A program made the position numbers and the translations under genes. A stretch of 51,458 nucleotides of DNA, taken from Adonisia turfae CCMR0081 (GTDB lineage Bacteria > Cyanobacteriota > Cyanobacteriia > Phormidesmidales > Phormidesmidaceae). The stretch lies in NCBI RefSeq assembly GCF_011009555.1, contig NZ_QXHD01000004.1, forward strand, positions 2,298,276 to 2,349,733. The letters are read 5' to 3'. The notes below the pieces were generated by a model. The model made no database searches. It had not been told where the DNA came from and saw only the letters and a list, made by a program, of their open reading frames with translations. Below are positions 17,030-24,327 of the stretch, piece after piece (position 1 is the first letter of the stretch; each line of letters starts with the position of its first letter).

Positions 17030-17767
17030 ATGCAGCTAAAGCTTAAGGTTTGGCGACAGGCAGCTCCTGATCAATCAGGGCATCTAGAGGACTATCGCCT
17101 TTCAGGCGTATCTCCCGATATGTCCTTTCTAGAATTACTTGATTTACTCAATGAACAGCTCACAGCCTCGGGGCAAGAGCCGGTGGAGTTTGATCACGAT
17201 TGTAGAGAGGGAATTTGTGGCTCTTGTGACCTGATGATCAATGGTCAGGCCCATGGACCAGAGCTGCGTACGGCTACTTGCCAACTGTATATGCGTAACT
17301 TCAAAGATGGGGATACCATCGTCATCGAGCCTTGGAGGGCTCAGGCATTCCCAGTTGTTAAAGACTTAGTGGTAGATCGCAGTGCGTTGGACCGGATCAT
17401 GGCAGCCGGGGGCTTTGTATCTGTAAAAACCGGGTCTGCGCCTGAAGCTAATAGTCTTCCTGTTGCCCCTGGTAAAGCGCAAACTGCCTTTGATTATGCC
17501 ACTTGTATTGGCTGTGGAGCCTGTGTAGCGGCTTGCCCCAATGCGTCTGCCGCCCTATTTACTGCGGCGAAGGTGGCTCATCTGTCTTTACTTCCCCAGG
17601 GACATCCCGAACGCCGTCAGCGTGTCATCAACATGACTGAACAAATGACAGCCGAAGGCTTTGGTGATTGCTCTAACCACGGAGAATGTCAGGCGGTCTG
17701 TCCTAAGGGAATTTCGATTGATGCGATCGCAACCATGCGCCGCGAATACCTCAAGACCATTTTTTAA
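17030..17767 (+). CDS. sdhB: Succinate dehydrogenase / fumarate reductase iron-sulfur subunit
   Basis: A 245-residue electron-transfer subunit between the FAD subunit and quinone. The 2Fe-2S ferredoxin domain has DCREGICGSCDLM and TATCQLY. The dicluster domain has CIGCGACVAACP (4Fe-4S) and CSNHGECQAVCPKG (3Fe-4S and remaining ligands). The segments SPDMSFLELLDLLNE, IEPWRAQAFPVVKDL and VDRSALDRI are those of the type-B (Bacteroidetes/epsilon-like) enzymes with a single diheme cytochrome b, in agreement with the sdhC and sdhA genes at 27-30 kb. It is not adjacent to those genes: 9.4 kb separates them. Confidence 0.95.
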   Translation: MQLKLKVWRQAAPDQSGHLEDYRLSGVSPDMSFLELLDLLNEQLTASGQEPVEFDHDCREGICGSCDLMINGQAHGPELRTATCQLYMRNFKDGDTIVIEPWRAQAFPVVKDLVVDRSALDRIMAAGGFVSVKTGSAPEANSLPVAPGKAQTAFDYATCIGCGACVAACPNASAALFTAAKVAHLSLLPQGHPERRQRVINMTEQMTAEGFGDCSNHGECQAVCPKGISIDAIATMRREYLKTIF

Positions 17768-17815
17768 GGCCTATCACCCAATCGTGGGTTGTCCAAATCG
17801 TAAAGCCATACCCCA

Positions 17816-17855
17816 AATCGTGTGGGGACGTTCCATGGAACGTCCCCACACGATT
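17816..17855. repeat. 40-bp perfect palindrome with CGTTCCATGGAACG core
   Basis: Perfect inverted repeat AATCGTGTGGGGA-CGTTCCATGGAACG-TCCCCACACGATT (13-bp arms flanking the 14-bp core). It lies between convergent sdhB and the peroxiredoxin gene, 1 bp from the latter's stop, so it can serve as a bidirectional terminator. The centre equals that of the palindrome at 3032-3063, pointing to one dispersed family. Confidence 0.85.
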
Positions 17856-17856
17856 A

Positions 17857-18414
17857 TTAGGCCTGGAGTTCGTCCAATCGGGCCAGGACTTCTTGGCTAT
17901 GAATTGCCGGGCGCACACCGAGAAAACGCTCGCGCATGGTCCCATCTGGAGCAATTAGATAAGTATGGCGCATCGACATGGGTTTCATCCAAGACCCATA
18001 GGCACGGCTCACCGCACCATCAGTATCTGCCAGTAAGGGAAACTTTAAGCCTTCGGAATCACAAAATTCAGCATGGCTATCCACATCGTCAGCACTGACA
18101 CCAATAACCTGGGTCTTGCGCTCAATAAACTCTGGTAAATCTCGCTGAAAGCGTTGTGCTTCCAACGTGCAACCAGGGGTAAAGTCCTTGGGGTAGAAAT
18201 AAAGAACAACCCACTGTCCCAAGTAATCTGTTAGGGAAATTTCCCCATCGCCTACATTTGTGGGGAGCGTAAAGGCAGGAGCAGGCTCCCCCAACGGTAC
18301 TTGTTCACCACCGAGAGCTTGGGCCGGTAATGATGGCCCTAAAATCAGCACCCCTACCAAGAGCACCGACAAAGCCAGACGGTAAATACAACGACGGACA
18401 AACGAAAGGGTCAT
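17857..18414 (-). CDS. Exported peroxiredoxin, BCP/PrxQ-like
   Basis: A thiol peroxidase of the AhpC/TSA superfamily. A signal-like N-terminus (RRCIYRLALSVLLVGVLILGPSLPAQALG, AxA-type cleavage near AQALG) suggests export to the periplasm or thylakoid lumen. The core has LGEPAPAFTLPT, VVLYFYPKDFTPGCTLEA with the peroxidatic Cys, and WMKPMSMRHTYLIAPDG. The Cys usually five residues later in PrxQ (CTxEAC) is Gln here; another Cys lies 34 residues on (AEFCDSEG). This may be a one-Cys or atypical two-Cys form. I start at the ATG at 18414, just before the signal sequence; an ATG at 18483 in frame would add 23 residues. Confidence 0.88.
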   Translation of the reverse strand: MTLSFVRRCIYRLALSVLLVGVLILGPSLPAQALGGEQVPLGEPAPAFTLPTNVGDGEISLTDYLGQWVVLYFYPKDFTPGCTLEAQRFQRDLPEFIERKTQVIGVSADDVDSHAEFCDSEGLKFPLLADTDGAVSRAYGSWMKPMSMRHTYLIAPDGTMRERFLGVRPAIHSQEVLARLDELQA

Positions 18415-18511
18415 AACAAACAACAGCAAAGCAAATACTTTACTTAAGTTAACATTTCTGGCCAAGCCCACAGGTTGTCTCAAACACTAAGGAAATTAGA
18501 TGAGATACACA

Positions 18512-18552
18512 AAAAAATAAGGTTCGAAGTTAAACTTCGAACCTTATTTTTT
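18512..18552 (-). terminator. Strong terminator downstream of tRNA-fMet
   Basis: A 19-20-bp perfect stem (AAAAAATAAGGTTCGAAGTT at 18512-18531, complement at 18533-18552) with A-tract and T-tract at its ends, 6 bp after the tRNA 3' end. It is intrinsic-terminator-like in both directions and insulates the peroxiredoxin gene from the tRNA. Confidence 0.88.
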
Positions 18553-18558
18553 CTTAAG

Positions 18559-18632
<74 letters not shown>

Positions 18633-18645
18633 TCAGCGCTTTACT

Positions 18646-18674
18646 ACTATAGCTATGGGTTGTGTAAAGTGCAA
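18646..18674 (-). promoter_or_regulatory. Candidate promoter of tRNA-fMet
   Basis: On the minus strand TTGCAC (18674-18669) and TATAGT (18651-18646) are spaced by 17 bp. The -10 matches the consensus at five of six positions, the -35 at three. Transcription would begin a few bases before the mature 5' end at 18632. Confidence 0.5.
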
Positions 18675-18759
18675 TACTTTTTTGCCATTAATTTTTGATC
18701 CCCAGATTTTTTCATATCTAATTCTGCCAAAAGCCCATGACAGTAGGCTTTTCAAGAAA

Positions 18760-19713
18760 CTAAACAAGGTCAATTTCACCAACCATATCGAGCCGCTTGT
18801 AGTCGCTCAAATTTAAATAGGTTTCGGCCATCGTGTCGGCAATATCTGGAGAAATCCATCCCAACTGTCGTAAAACATGGAGAGCCGCTGCATATTTAGC
18901 CCGCTTAGAGCCATCCACGACCTTCAGGGCTACCCCCAAGCCTTCCCCTACTCGACTCATACATTGAATCCCTTCTGCCCCAGACTTACTGAGAATTTCG
19001 CCATGGGTCAAGCACATTAATTCCGTATCAAATCCGCCGGGGCCTGATACCATCTCCGGATGGTGTGTCATGGCTCGCACAACTCGCTCCATCTCCAGGT
19101 TTTCTCCTGACGCCAATTTGGCATACAGCGTTGCCATTTGTCGCAGCTGCATGAAATAGGTGGGAGCACCACAGTCATCGTGGGCGCAAATAAACTCGTC
19201 AGATGGCATTCCCAATAAACTGGCAAAGCGATTGAGAATCAGCTGTTGCAAAGGATGATTGCGGTTCAGATAGGTATTGAGTTCCCATCCTTGCTGTTTA
19301 CAGCATGCCAGCATGCCAGCATGCTTACCTGAACAGTTGTGTTCCAACGGGCTCTTCTTGCCATCGGGCACCGGACATCGTAAACACGTAGGTTCTAAAT
19401 CAGCACGCCACAAAATGCCAAATACTTGCCGGGCCTGGTGGGTCAGGCCTTGGTGAGAACCACAGATAATGGCCAAATCTTTGTCAGTAAGCTTAAACGC
19501 ATCCAAAGCCCCTGTAGATGCAATAGCCATCGCTTGGAAGGGCTTCAGGGCAGAACGTATAAAGCTGGCATTATCTGCATCACCAGCTCCTGATAGTAGT
19601 CTCCCGCGACTATCAGCCACTGCCGCGTGGACCTGATGAACAGACTCGACAATCCCTTCTCTCAACAGTTGGACTGCCAATGGAGTAGTGGAGATACGGC
19701 TTGGCCTAGGCAT
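18760..19713 (-). CDS. L-asparaginase, Rhizobium AnsA / asparaginase II type
   Basis: A 317-residue protein of the thermolabile asparaginase family (Pfam Asparaginase_II), unrelated to E. coli AnsB. Landmarks are VQLLREGIVESVHQVHAAV, FIRSALKPFQAMA (Ser/Lys of the active site), the hallmark HNCSGKHAGMLACC, FICAHDDCGAPTY, HPEMVSGPGGFDTELM and SKSGAEGIQ. The Ser-Lys pair in RSALKPFQ and the Cys/Ser-x-x-Lys in CSGKH are the known catalytic parts. It would release ammonia from asparagine. A short direct repeat (CAGCATGC three times, around 19302-19325) lies inside the codons of HAGMLACC. It is downstream of CGLD27 and rsfS on the same strand. Confidence 0.92.
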   Translation of the reverse strand: MPRPSRISTTPLAVQLLREGIVESVHQVHAAVADSRGRLLSGAGDADNASFIRSALKPFQAMAIASTGALDAFKLTDKDLAIICGSHQGLTHQARQVFGILWRADLEPTCLRCPVPDGKKSPLEHNCSGKHAGMLACCKQQGWELNTYLNRNHPLQQLILNRFASLLGMPSDEFICAHDDCGAPTYFMQLRQMATLYAKLASGENLEMERVVRAMTHHPEMVSGPGGFDTELMCLTHGEILSKSGAEGIQCMSRVGEGLGVALKVVDGSKRAKYAAALHVLRQLGWISPDIADTMAETYLNLSDYKRLDMVGEIDLV

Positions 19714-19844
19714 AAATTTTGATTGAAACAGCTAGAAAATGACGATATATAAGATATACAAAGATACCGGACCATCTGAACCGAGATCAGAATACACCGA
19801 TAAAAACTGAATACCTGACTTATCTTGGCAAAACAGGAAAATAG

Positions 19845-20348
19845 TTAGAGGAGCGACCACCCCAGAATACTGGTTGCCAGGCAGCTGGCTATGATACCAA
19901 AGGTTTTTCTCAGGCGACTTAAGATTGGTTTCACCTGGTAATCCACGATCAGGCAATCGCGATTGAATACATCATCAGGCTTAGTCCATATCTGACCGTC
20001 ATACCAACCCGACTCTTCGTAGGGCAGGTCCCTGATTTGCAAGCGATGACCCACATGGGACCAACCCACATAAAGCTGTAGCAACGTTAGCGTTGGTATC
20101 ACCAAAGCTCCCAATGAGGCACTCACCAAAAACTGAGTCAAAAATTTGGTTGGAGCAAAACTGGCAGCGGCAATCGGTGCGGAGACTAACCAACTGAGCC
20201 CCCAAACCACTAGAACAGGGACGGTGTAACCACGCAAACTACGGGCACCCCAGCTATAAAACCAGGACTCCCGCATTTCCTCATATTCTCGAATAGGCAG
20301 CTGCTCAGCAGGAACAGGACAGCGTGGTGCAGAGCGTTTCATGGCCAA
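19845..20348 (-). CDS. CGLD27-family (DUF1230) membrane protein
   Basis: A 167-residue protein conserved in cyanobacteria, algae and plants. Features: CPVPAEQLPIREYEEMRESWFYSW, two central membrane helices (about 40-100, TVPVLVVWGLSWLVSAPIA and LGALVIPTLTLLQLYVGW), HVGHRLQIRDLPYEESGWYDGQIWTKP, then DCLIVDYQVKPILSRLRKT and a C-terminal hydrophobic helix. Plant homologues have been linked to growth under low iron, with no known biochemical activity; location in thylakoid or plasma membrane is inferred. It lies 47 bp downstream of rsfS, likely in one operon. Confidence 0.88.
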   Translation of the reverse strand: MAMKRSAPRCPVPAEQLPIREYEEMRESWFYSWGARSLRGYTVPVLVVWGLSWLVSAPIAAASFAPTKFLTQFLVSASLGALVIPTLTLLQLYVGWSHVGHRLQIRDLPYEESGWYDGQIWTKPDDVFNRDCLIVDYQVKPILSRLRKTFGIIASCLATSILGWSLL

Positions 20349-20395
20349 TGGTTACGTTTTAATAACTTCATCATAGGATAAGCACTCGCTTTGGC

Positions 20396-20836
20396 CTATT
20401 GCCCCATGCCAGGGGAGGGCGTAGGAATAAACTCAATGCGCTTAACGTGGCCCCAGAATGCCTCAAGATCGTAATATTCGCGCTCACGTGGCTGAAAAAT
20501 GTGGGCAATGACGTCACCGTAGTCATAAATCACCCATTTCCCTTCTTCAACGCCCTCTGTACGTAGAGGAGAGCGGCCATGGTCCGTTTCGATGGTGGAC
20601 TCAATGGAGCGGGCAATCGCACGAACCTGGACATTGGTAAACCCAGTGGCAATTACAAAGTAATCAGCTAGATAGGACGCATCGCCCACCTGTAGGATAG
20701 AAATATCCTCTGCTTTCCGGTCATCGGCGGCATTGGCAATGGCTGTCGCCAGCTCTAATGCCTTTTCGTCTATTTGTTCCGTTGCGATCGCATCTACACT
20801 ATTTCCTGATGTATCCAATCTAAGTGCCTCAGTCAA
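20396..20836 (-). CDS. rsfS: Ribosome silencing factor RsfS
   Basis: A 146-residue protein with a complete RsfS/Iojap domain from about residue 28: [66 protein letters not shown] and [11 protein letters not shown]. It binds ribosomal protein L14 (uL14) and blocks subunit joining in resting cells. The start must be the TTG at 20836: an in-frame stop lies six codons upstream, no ATG or GTG occurs before the domain, and GGGAG sits about 10 nt before the TTG. A 27-residue N-terminal extension precedes the domain. It is probably cotranscribed with the CGLD27 gene. Confidence 0.93.
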   Translation of the reverse strand: MTEALRLDTSGNSVDAIATEQIDEKALELATAIANAADDRKAEDISILQVGDASYLADYFVIATGFTNVQVRAIARSIESTIETDHGRSPLRTEGVEEGKWVIYDYGDVIAHIFQPREREYYDLEAFWGHVKRIEFIPTPSPGMGQ

Positions 20837-20998
20837 AGATAATAAGCTCCCTCATCAAATCAACAATATCTACACGGTAATGCAAATTATTTGAAGCAGA
20901 ACACATTCAGCAATTCTGCAGTCAATAGTGTAACGAGGTGTAATACATTACCAGTGGGTGTACCTAATGGCCATTACCGATGTCAAACTTTGGCATCA

Positions 20999-21042
20999 TA
21001 GGGGATAATCCATCTGATTTTAGGGGATAATCCATCTGATTT
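20999..21042. repeat. Perfect tandem duplication of 22 bp
   Basis: Two head-to-tail copies of TAGGGGATAATCCATCTGATTT (20999-21020 and 21021-21042), ending 31 bp before the ATG of the HEAT-repeat gene. Each contains GGATAATCC, itself a short palindrome (GGAT-A-ATCC). It could be two operator sites or recent slippage. Confidence 0.8.
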
Positions 21043-21073
21043 AGAAAGTGAACCTACATGAGGAAGCGCTGTT

Positions 21074-21925
21074 ATGGCGACGCAAGCAGGGATAGGCGTA
21101 TTAATTGGATTGGGGATCGGTTCGGGTGTAACCGCCTTCTTAATGCAACGCATTATTCGTCGCCAGGATAATGCCTTACAGCAATCCATTAATCGCTTGA
21201 ACCGCATCCAGGAAGATCATGCCCAAGATTTAAATGCAGCCCTGGAAAAAATGGCCGCTGACTACGAACAGCAATTGGCCGCCAAAATTGAGCGTTACCA
21301 AGACACCCATGAAGAACAACTCACCGAGCTAGACGCCGAATACGAAGCGCGTATTGCAGCATTGACCGGCATTGGCTTTCAAGAAGAAACCAATGCAGTG
21401 CCAGAAACGACGGCAGATGCAGTCAACGAGGTTTCAGCGCCCCCAATTGAAGCCACTCAACCCATTCCAGAACAAACCTTTACACCCATTCCAGATCCCT
21501 GGGCAGAGAGCAACAATCCACCTGGAGCCACATCTGAACCCGCTACCCCCCCAGAGACAGTGGCCACAACCTCGGTTGAGACAACGACTGCACCTGGCCA
21601 GCCCAACGCCAGCCAGAATACCCAACTGACTCAAACCGCAGCTGAACTAGGTAAAACCGCCGCCCTCAATCGTAAGGAAGCTATTCGCGCTGTCCCCCAG
21701 CTTGGCAAGCTCACCAAAGATGTCGATGCTGATGTTCGTCTAGCAGCCATTACAGCCCTTCAAGAATCTGGTTCCATCAAGGCAATTCCCTTTCTGCGGC
21801 AGGCACTTAGAGATACTGACAGCCGTGTTGTAGCTGCTGCCAGTGCCGCCCTCAATCGCTTTAAAGGCAGCAAGAAACCTGCGCCAAAAGCTAAAAAAAC
21901 TAACAAAACCAAACGTCGTCGATAA
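21074..21925 (+). CDS. Membrane-anchored coiled-coil / HEAT-repeat protein
   Basis: A 283-residue protein. Residues 5-27 form a membrane helix (GVLIGLGIGSGVTAFLMQ), then a coiled coil (about 30-95: NRLNRIQEDHAQDLNAALEKM, QEEQLTEL-type heptads), then a Pro/Thr-rich linker (about 100-190). A pair of HEAT-like repeats follows (EAIRAVPQLGKLTKDVDADVRLAAITAL, then SIKAIPFLRQALRDTDSRVVAAASAAL), and a very basic tail (KKPAPKAKKTNKTKRRR). It would project into the cytosol and hold a protein or nucleic-acid partner. I do not know a named family. The upstream 22-bp tandem repeat may regulate it. Confidence 0.75.
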   Translation: MATQAGIGVLIGLGIGSGVTAFLMQRIIRRQDNALQQSINRLNRIQEDHAQDLNAALEKMAADYEQQLAAKIERYQDTHEEQLTELDAEYEARIAALTGIGFQEETNAVPETTADAVNEVSAPPIEATQPIPEQTFTPIPDPWAESNNPPGATSEPATPPETVATTSVETTTAPGQPNASQNTQLTQTAAELGKTAALNRKEAIRAVPQLGKLTKDVDADVRLAAITALQESGSIKAIPFLRQALRDTDSRVVAAASAALNRFKGSKKPAPKAKKTNKTKRRR

Positions 21926-22013
21926 GATATCTGCAACTCAGCTTGAGCCAAACTACGCTTGCTGCCATCATAGGCAAAGGTTTTAACCCGCTTTGCTATA
22001 CGAGGATGCCTGC

Positions 22014-22433
22014 ATGACTAAAGCAATCATGGAAACCGCGAAGGGAACTATCAATATCGACTTTTTCGATAACGATGCTCCCAATACAGTTGCAAACTTT
22101 GTCAAACTTGCCAAAGACGGATTCTACGACGGGCTCAATTTCCACCGCGTCATCCCCAACTTTATGATTCAGGGCGGTTGTCCCAATGGTACTGGGACTG
22201 GTGGCCCTGGCTATAAAATCAAGTGTGAAATCAACCCTAACAAGCACGAGGCAGGCAGTCTATCCATGGCCCATGCCGGTCGTGATACAGGAGGTAGTCA
22301 GTTCTTCATATGCCATTCTCCTCAACCTCACCTGGATGGAGTTCACACAGTCTTTGGTAAAACCACAGATATGGATGTTGTTAATGCCATTAAGGGTGGC
22401 GATAAGATAGTGTCCGTGACCATTCAAGACTAA
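22014..22433 (+). CDS. Cyclophilin-type peptidyl-prolyl cis-trans isomerase
   Basis: A 139-residue cyclophilin that speeds prolyl isomerisation during folding. Motifs: [45 protein letters not shown] with the catalytic Arg in [36 protein letters not shown]. No signal peptide, so cytosolic. I use the ATG at 22014, preceded by GAGG at a proper distance; an upstream in-frame TTG at 21993 would add seven residues without a binding site. A clear terminator follows at 22484-22528. Confidence 0.95.
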   Translation: MTKAIMETAKGTINIDFFDNDAPNTVANFVKLAKDGFYDGLNFHRVIPNFMIQGGCPNGTGTGGPGYKIKCEINPNKHEAGSLSMAHAGRDTGGSQFFICHSPQPHLDGVHTVFGKTTDMDVVNAIKGGDKIVSVTIQD

Positions 22434-23164
22434 AACTATTGCTTTGGTGGCCCAGCCGCTAATGATTAATAGCTTTAAACTACAGCCCTGTCTCTTCATT
22501 GGTCATGAAAAGACAGGGCTAGTTTTTTAGAGGCCCATTCATGTCATACCAAATCCGAATTTATTCACCCTGATTAAAAATGGACAATCCTGTAGGGGCA
22601 ATGCCTTAGGGATGCCCTTCGGTATCGGGCGTTACTAGTCAGAATTTCGTATAAGTCAATAGATAAGTCAATGCATTTAAAATAAACTCCATAAGTTTCC
22701 GTTCAACTAATTGAACGGTTCAATAGAACACATCTGAATAGAGTGTTCGGGAGTAAGATAGCTAACCAAGCCCCACAGAATTTACCAACAATAGAGAGAG
22801 TAATCTCACACTCCTGTTGTGCAGTATGCTATCTCTTCATTTTTGGCCGATATGTTATTTAGATCTCTGTTTTTAAATAATTTCATTCCCTCTCATTCTT
22901 CTCATTAAACGCAGTCTTTTTTCTTATATTTCTCATCTTTAGAGAGATATCTAAATACCGAGTGATTTGACCCTGTTTTTGTCTTGCATTATCAGGATTT
23001 CTACGATTAGTATAGCTGTAAGATTCGTAATCTTTAAAACAGCGTATTCCTATGGCTAACATCAAAAAATCACTCAGTATTGTATTGAGGATGGTAAAAA
23101 CTATCGGAGTCGCTTTTGGTGATTGGAAAACGAGTTTTTCCTTATAGTTTTTTGATGAATAGTC
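22434..23164. other. Long intergenic region with terminator and degenerate repeat
   Basis: About 730 bp. It holds the cyclophilin terminator (22484-22528), a decayed copy of a GTAGGGGCA/GGGATGCCC hairpin repeat (about 22592-22637) and a short palindrome CCGTTCAA-CTAA-TTGAACGG (22699-22718). The remaining 440 bp are AT-rich. Only an unconvincing 60-codon antisense ORF is open there, so I call no gene. Promoter elements of the 381-residue gene should be in the last part. Confidence 0.5.
22484..22528 (+). terminator. Rho-independent terminator of the cyclophilin gene
   Basis: A 10-bp stem AGCCCTGTCT (22484-22493) / AGACAGGGCT (22511-22520) with further pairing inside the loop (TTCAT/ATGAA), followed by AGTTTTTT. 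It starts about 50 bp after the stop. Confidence 0.9.
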
Positions 23165-24310
23165 ATGGTTGAGATACCCTGTGATTCCCCGCCAGCTTCA
23201 GAAAAACTGAATATTGACCTACTTAAAATTTGGCTGATCCGCTATCTACCCAAGCTGGGATTAATCTCTTTGCAAGCACATAGCCAGGTGAAGGCACGTC
23301 TTGCTGTTGCCGTGTCAGCAGAAGCCCGTCAAGAAACCCGTAGAAAAGTTTTGGGAAACCTAACAGCCCACTGCACAATGTCAGGGTTAAGGGCGCAACA
23401 TCTGATGATGGATAGCCATATGCCATTGCAAATTCTTGAAGCTCAAAAAATCACTCATCAGATAGTGGCTATCTATCAATACTTAATGGAAGCCTATGTG
23501 AGAGATTTTGTATTTGCCCCGGTCTTGCACCATTTGCACACTACTGATAGTAAACAGGTAGTTGCACTTCAGATACTGCCCAAGTTTCATCAATTGATGC
23601 AAGGATTAGCGCCGTTGCTCAAGGGGTTACAATCTCTGATTTCAACATCTACCAATCTTCGTGCCATTGGCTTTTTAAGTACACAGATTCATCTATCTCG
23701 ACAACGGATCTTAAGTCGTTTAGATGTTTATGAGCGCATCTGGCTCTCTCCATATTTGCAACTGACTGAAGAATTGCTGTGTATGCCTTGGCAGCGCGTA
23801 TGCATAGCAGCAGGTAACCATTCATCCAACAGCCCGGCAGCGGCACTTGTGACCAAAATGTTGCCCCTGACGGAACCTATTGCCAGTGCGGTTTATCATC
23901 GAGCATTACGCACTTTTCCAAATCATGTTAGTCGTCAGGGTTGCATCCAGTCAGATCCGGTGCAAACCTCCAGTGTTCGCGATCTGAGCATGTTTCAAAC
24001 CTACATCTGGCTCTCTTTGCTGGAGGGCAATATATCGGTTATTAAAAATGAGCTTCTGCCTCTATGTCTTTTAGTCTTCCCATGTTCCAAAGTTAGCTGG
24101 CAATTTGTGCAGTATGGGATTCAGTGGCTTAGTGAAGAGATTTACTTGCACCTCACATCTCCAGAAACACTCATGTTTTCTAGCTACATTAAACCCATTC
24201 AACGACTGTTTAAGCAGGCTGACCCAGAGCAGATTGATCTGGTGAAAGTCAACAGCAAGTTAACGATAAAAACCATGGGGCATCAACTTAAGCCGGTAAG
24301 TCTTGGCTAA
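23165..24310 (+). CDS. Hypothetical protein, 381 aa, mostly helical
   Basis: I do not recognise this protein. It appears largely alpha-helical with many Leu, Gln and His residues. Visible segments are KIWLIRYLPKLGLISLQAH near the start, EARQETRRKVLGNLTAHC, ILEAQKITHQIVAIYQYLMEAYVRDFV, a long central helical part around SLISTSTNLRAIGFL, and QFVQYGIQWLSEEIYLHL near the end. No signal peptide or clear membrane segment is visible, although the Leu/Ile-rich helices could pack on a membrane. The ATG at 23165 is used. A 730-bp non-coding region precedes it. It converges on the BRCT coiled-coil gene with 17 bp between stops. It could be a lineage-specific regulator or structural protein. Confidence 0.6.
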   Translation: MVEIPCDSPPASEKLNIDLLKIWLIRYLPKLGLISLQAHSQVKARLAVAVSAEARQETRRKVLGNLTAHCTMSGLRAQHLMMDSHMPLQILEAQKITHQIVAIYQYLMEAYVRDFVFAPVLHHLHTTDSKQVVALQILPKFHQLMQGLAPLLKGLQSLISTSTNLRAIGFLSTQIHLSRQRILSRLDVYERIWLSPYLQLTEELLCMPWQRVCIAAGNHSSNSPAAALVTKMLPLTEPIASAVYHRALRTFPNHVSRQGCIQSDPVQTSSVRDLSMFQTYIWLSLLEGNISVIKNELLPLCLLVFPCSKVSWQFVQYGIQWLSEEIYLHLTSPETLMFSSYIKPIQRLFKQADPEQIDLVKVNSKLTIKTMGHQLKPVSLG

Positions 24311-24327
24311 GTAGTATTGCTTTTACA

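Noticed and set aside
19302..19325. CAGCATGC triple repeat as a possible mobile or regulatory repeat
   Set aside because: It falls inside the conserved asparaginase motif HAGMLACC and follows from the codons there.
22883..23065. 60-codon minus-strand ORF in the long intergenic region
   Set aside because: Low-complexity, Arg/Asn/Lys-rich with no binding site or recognisable motif; chance ORF in AT-rich DNA.
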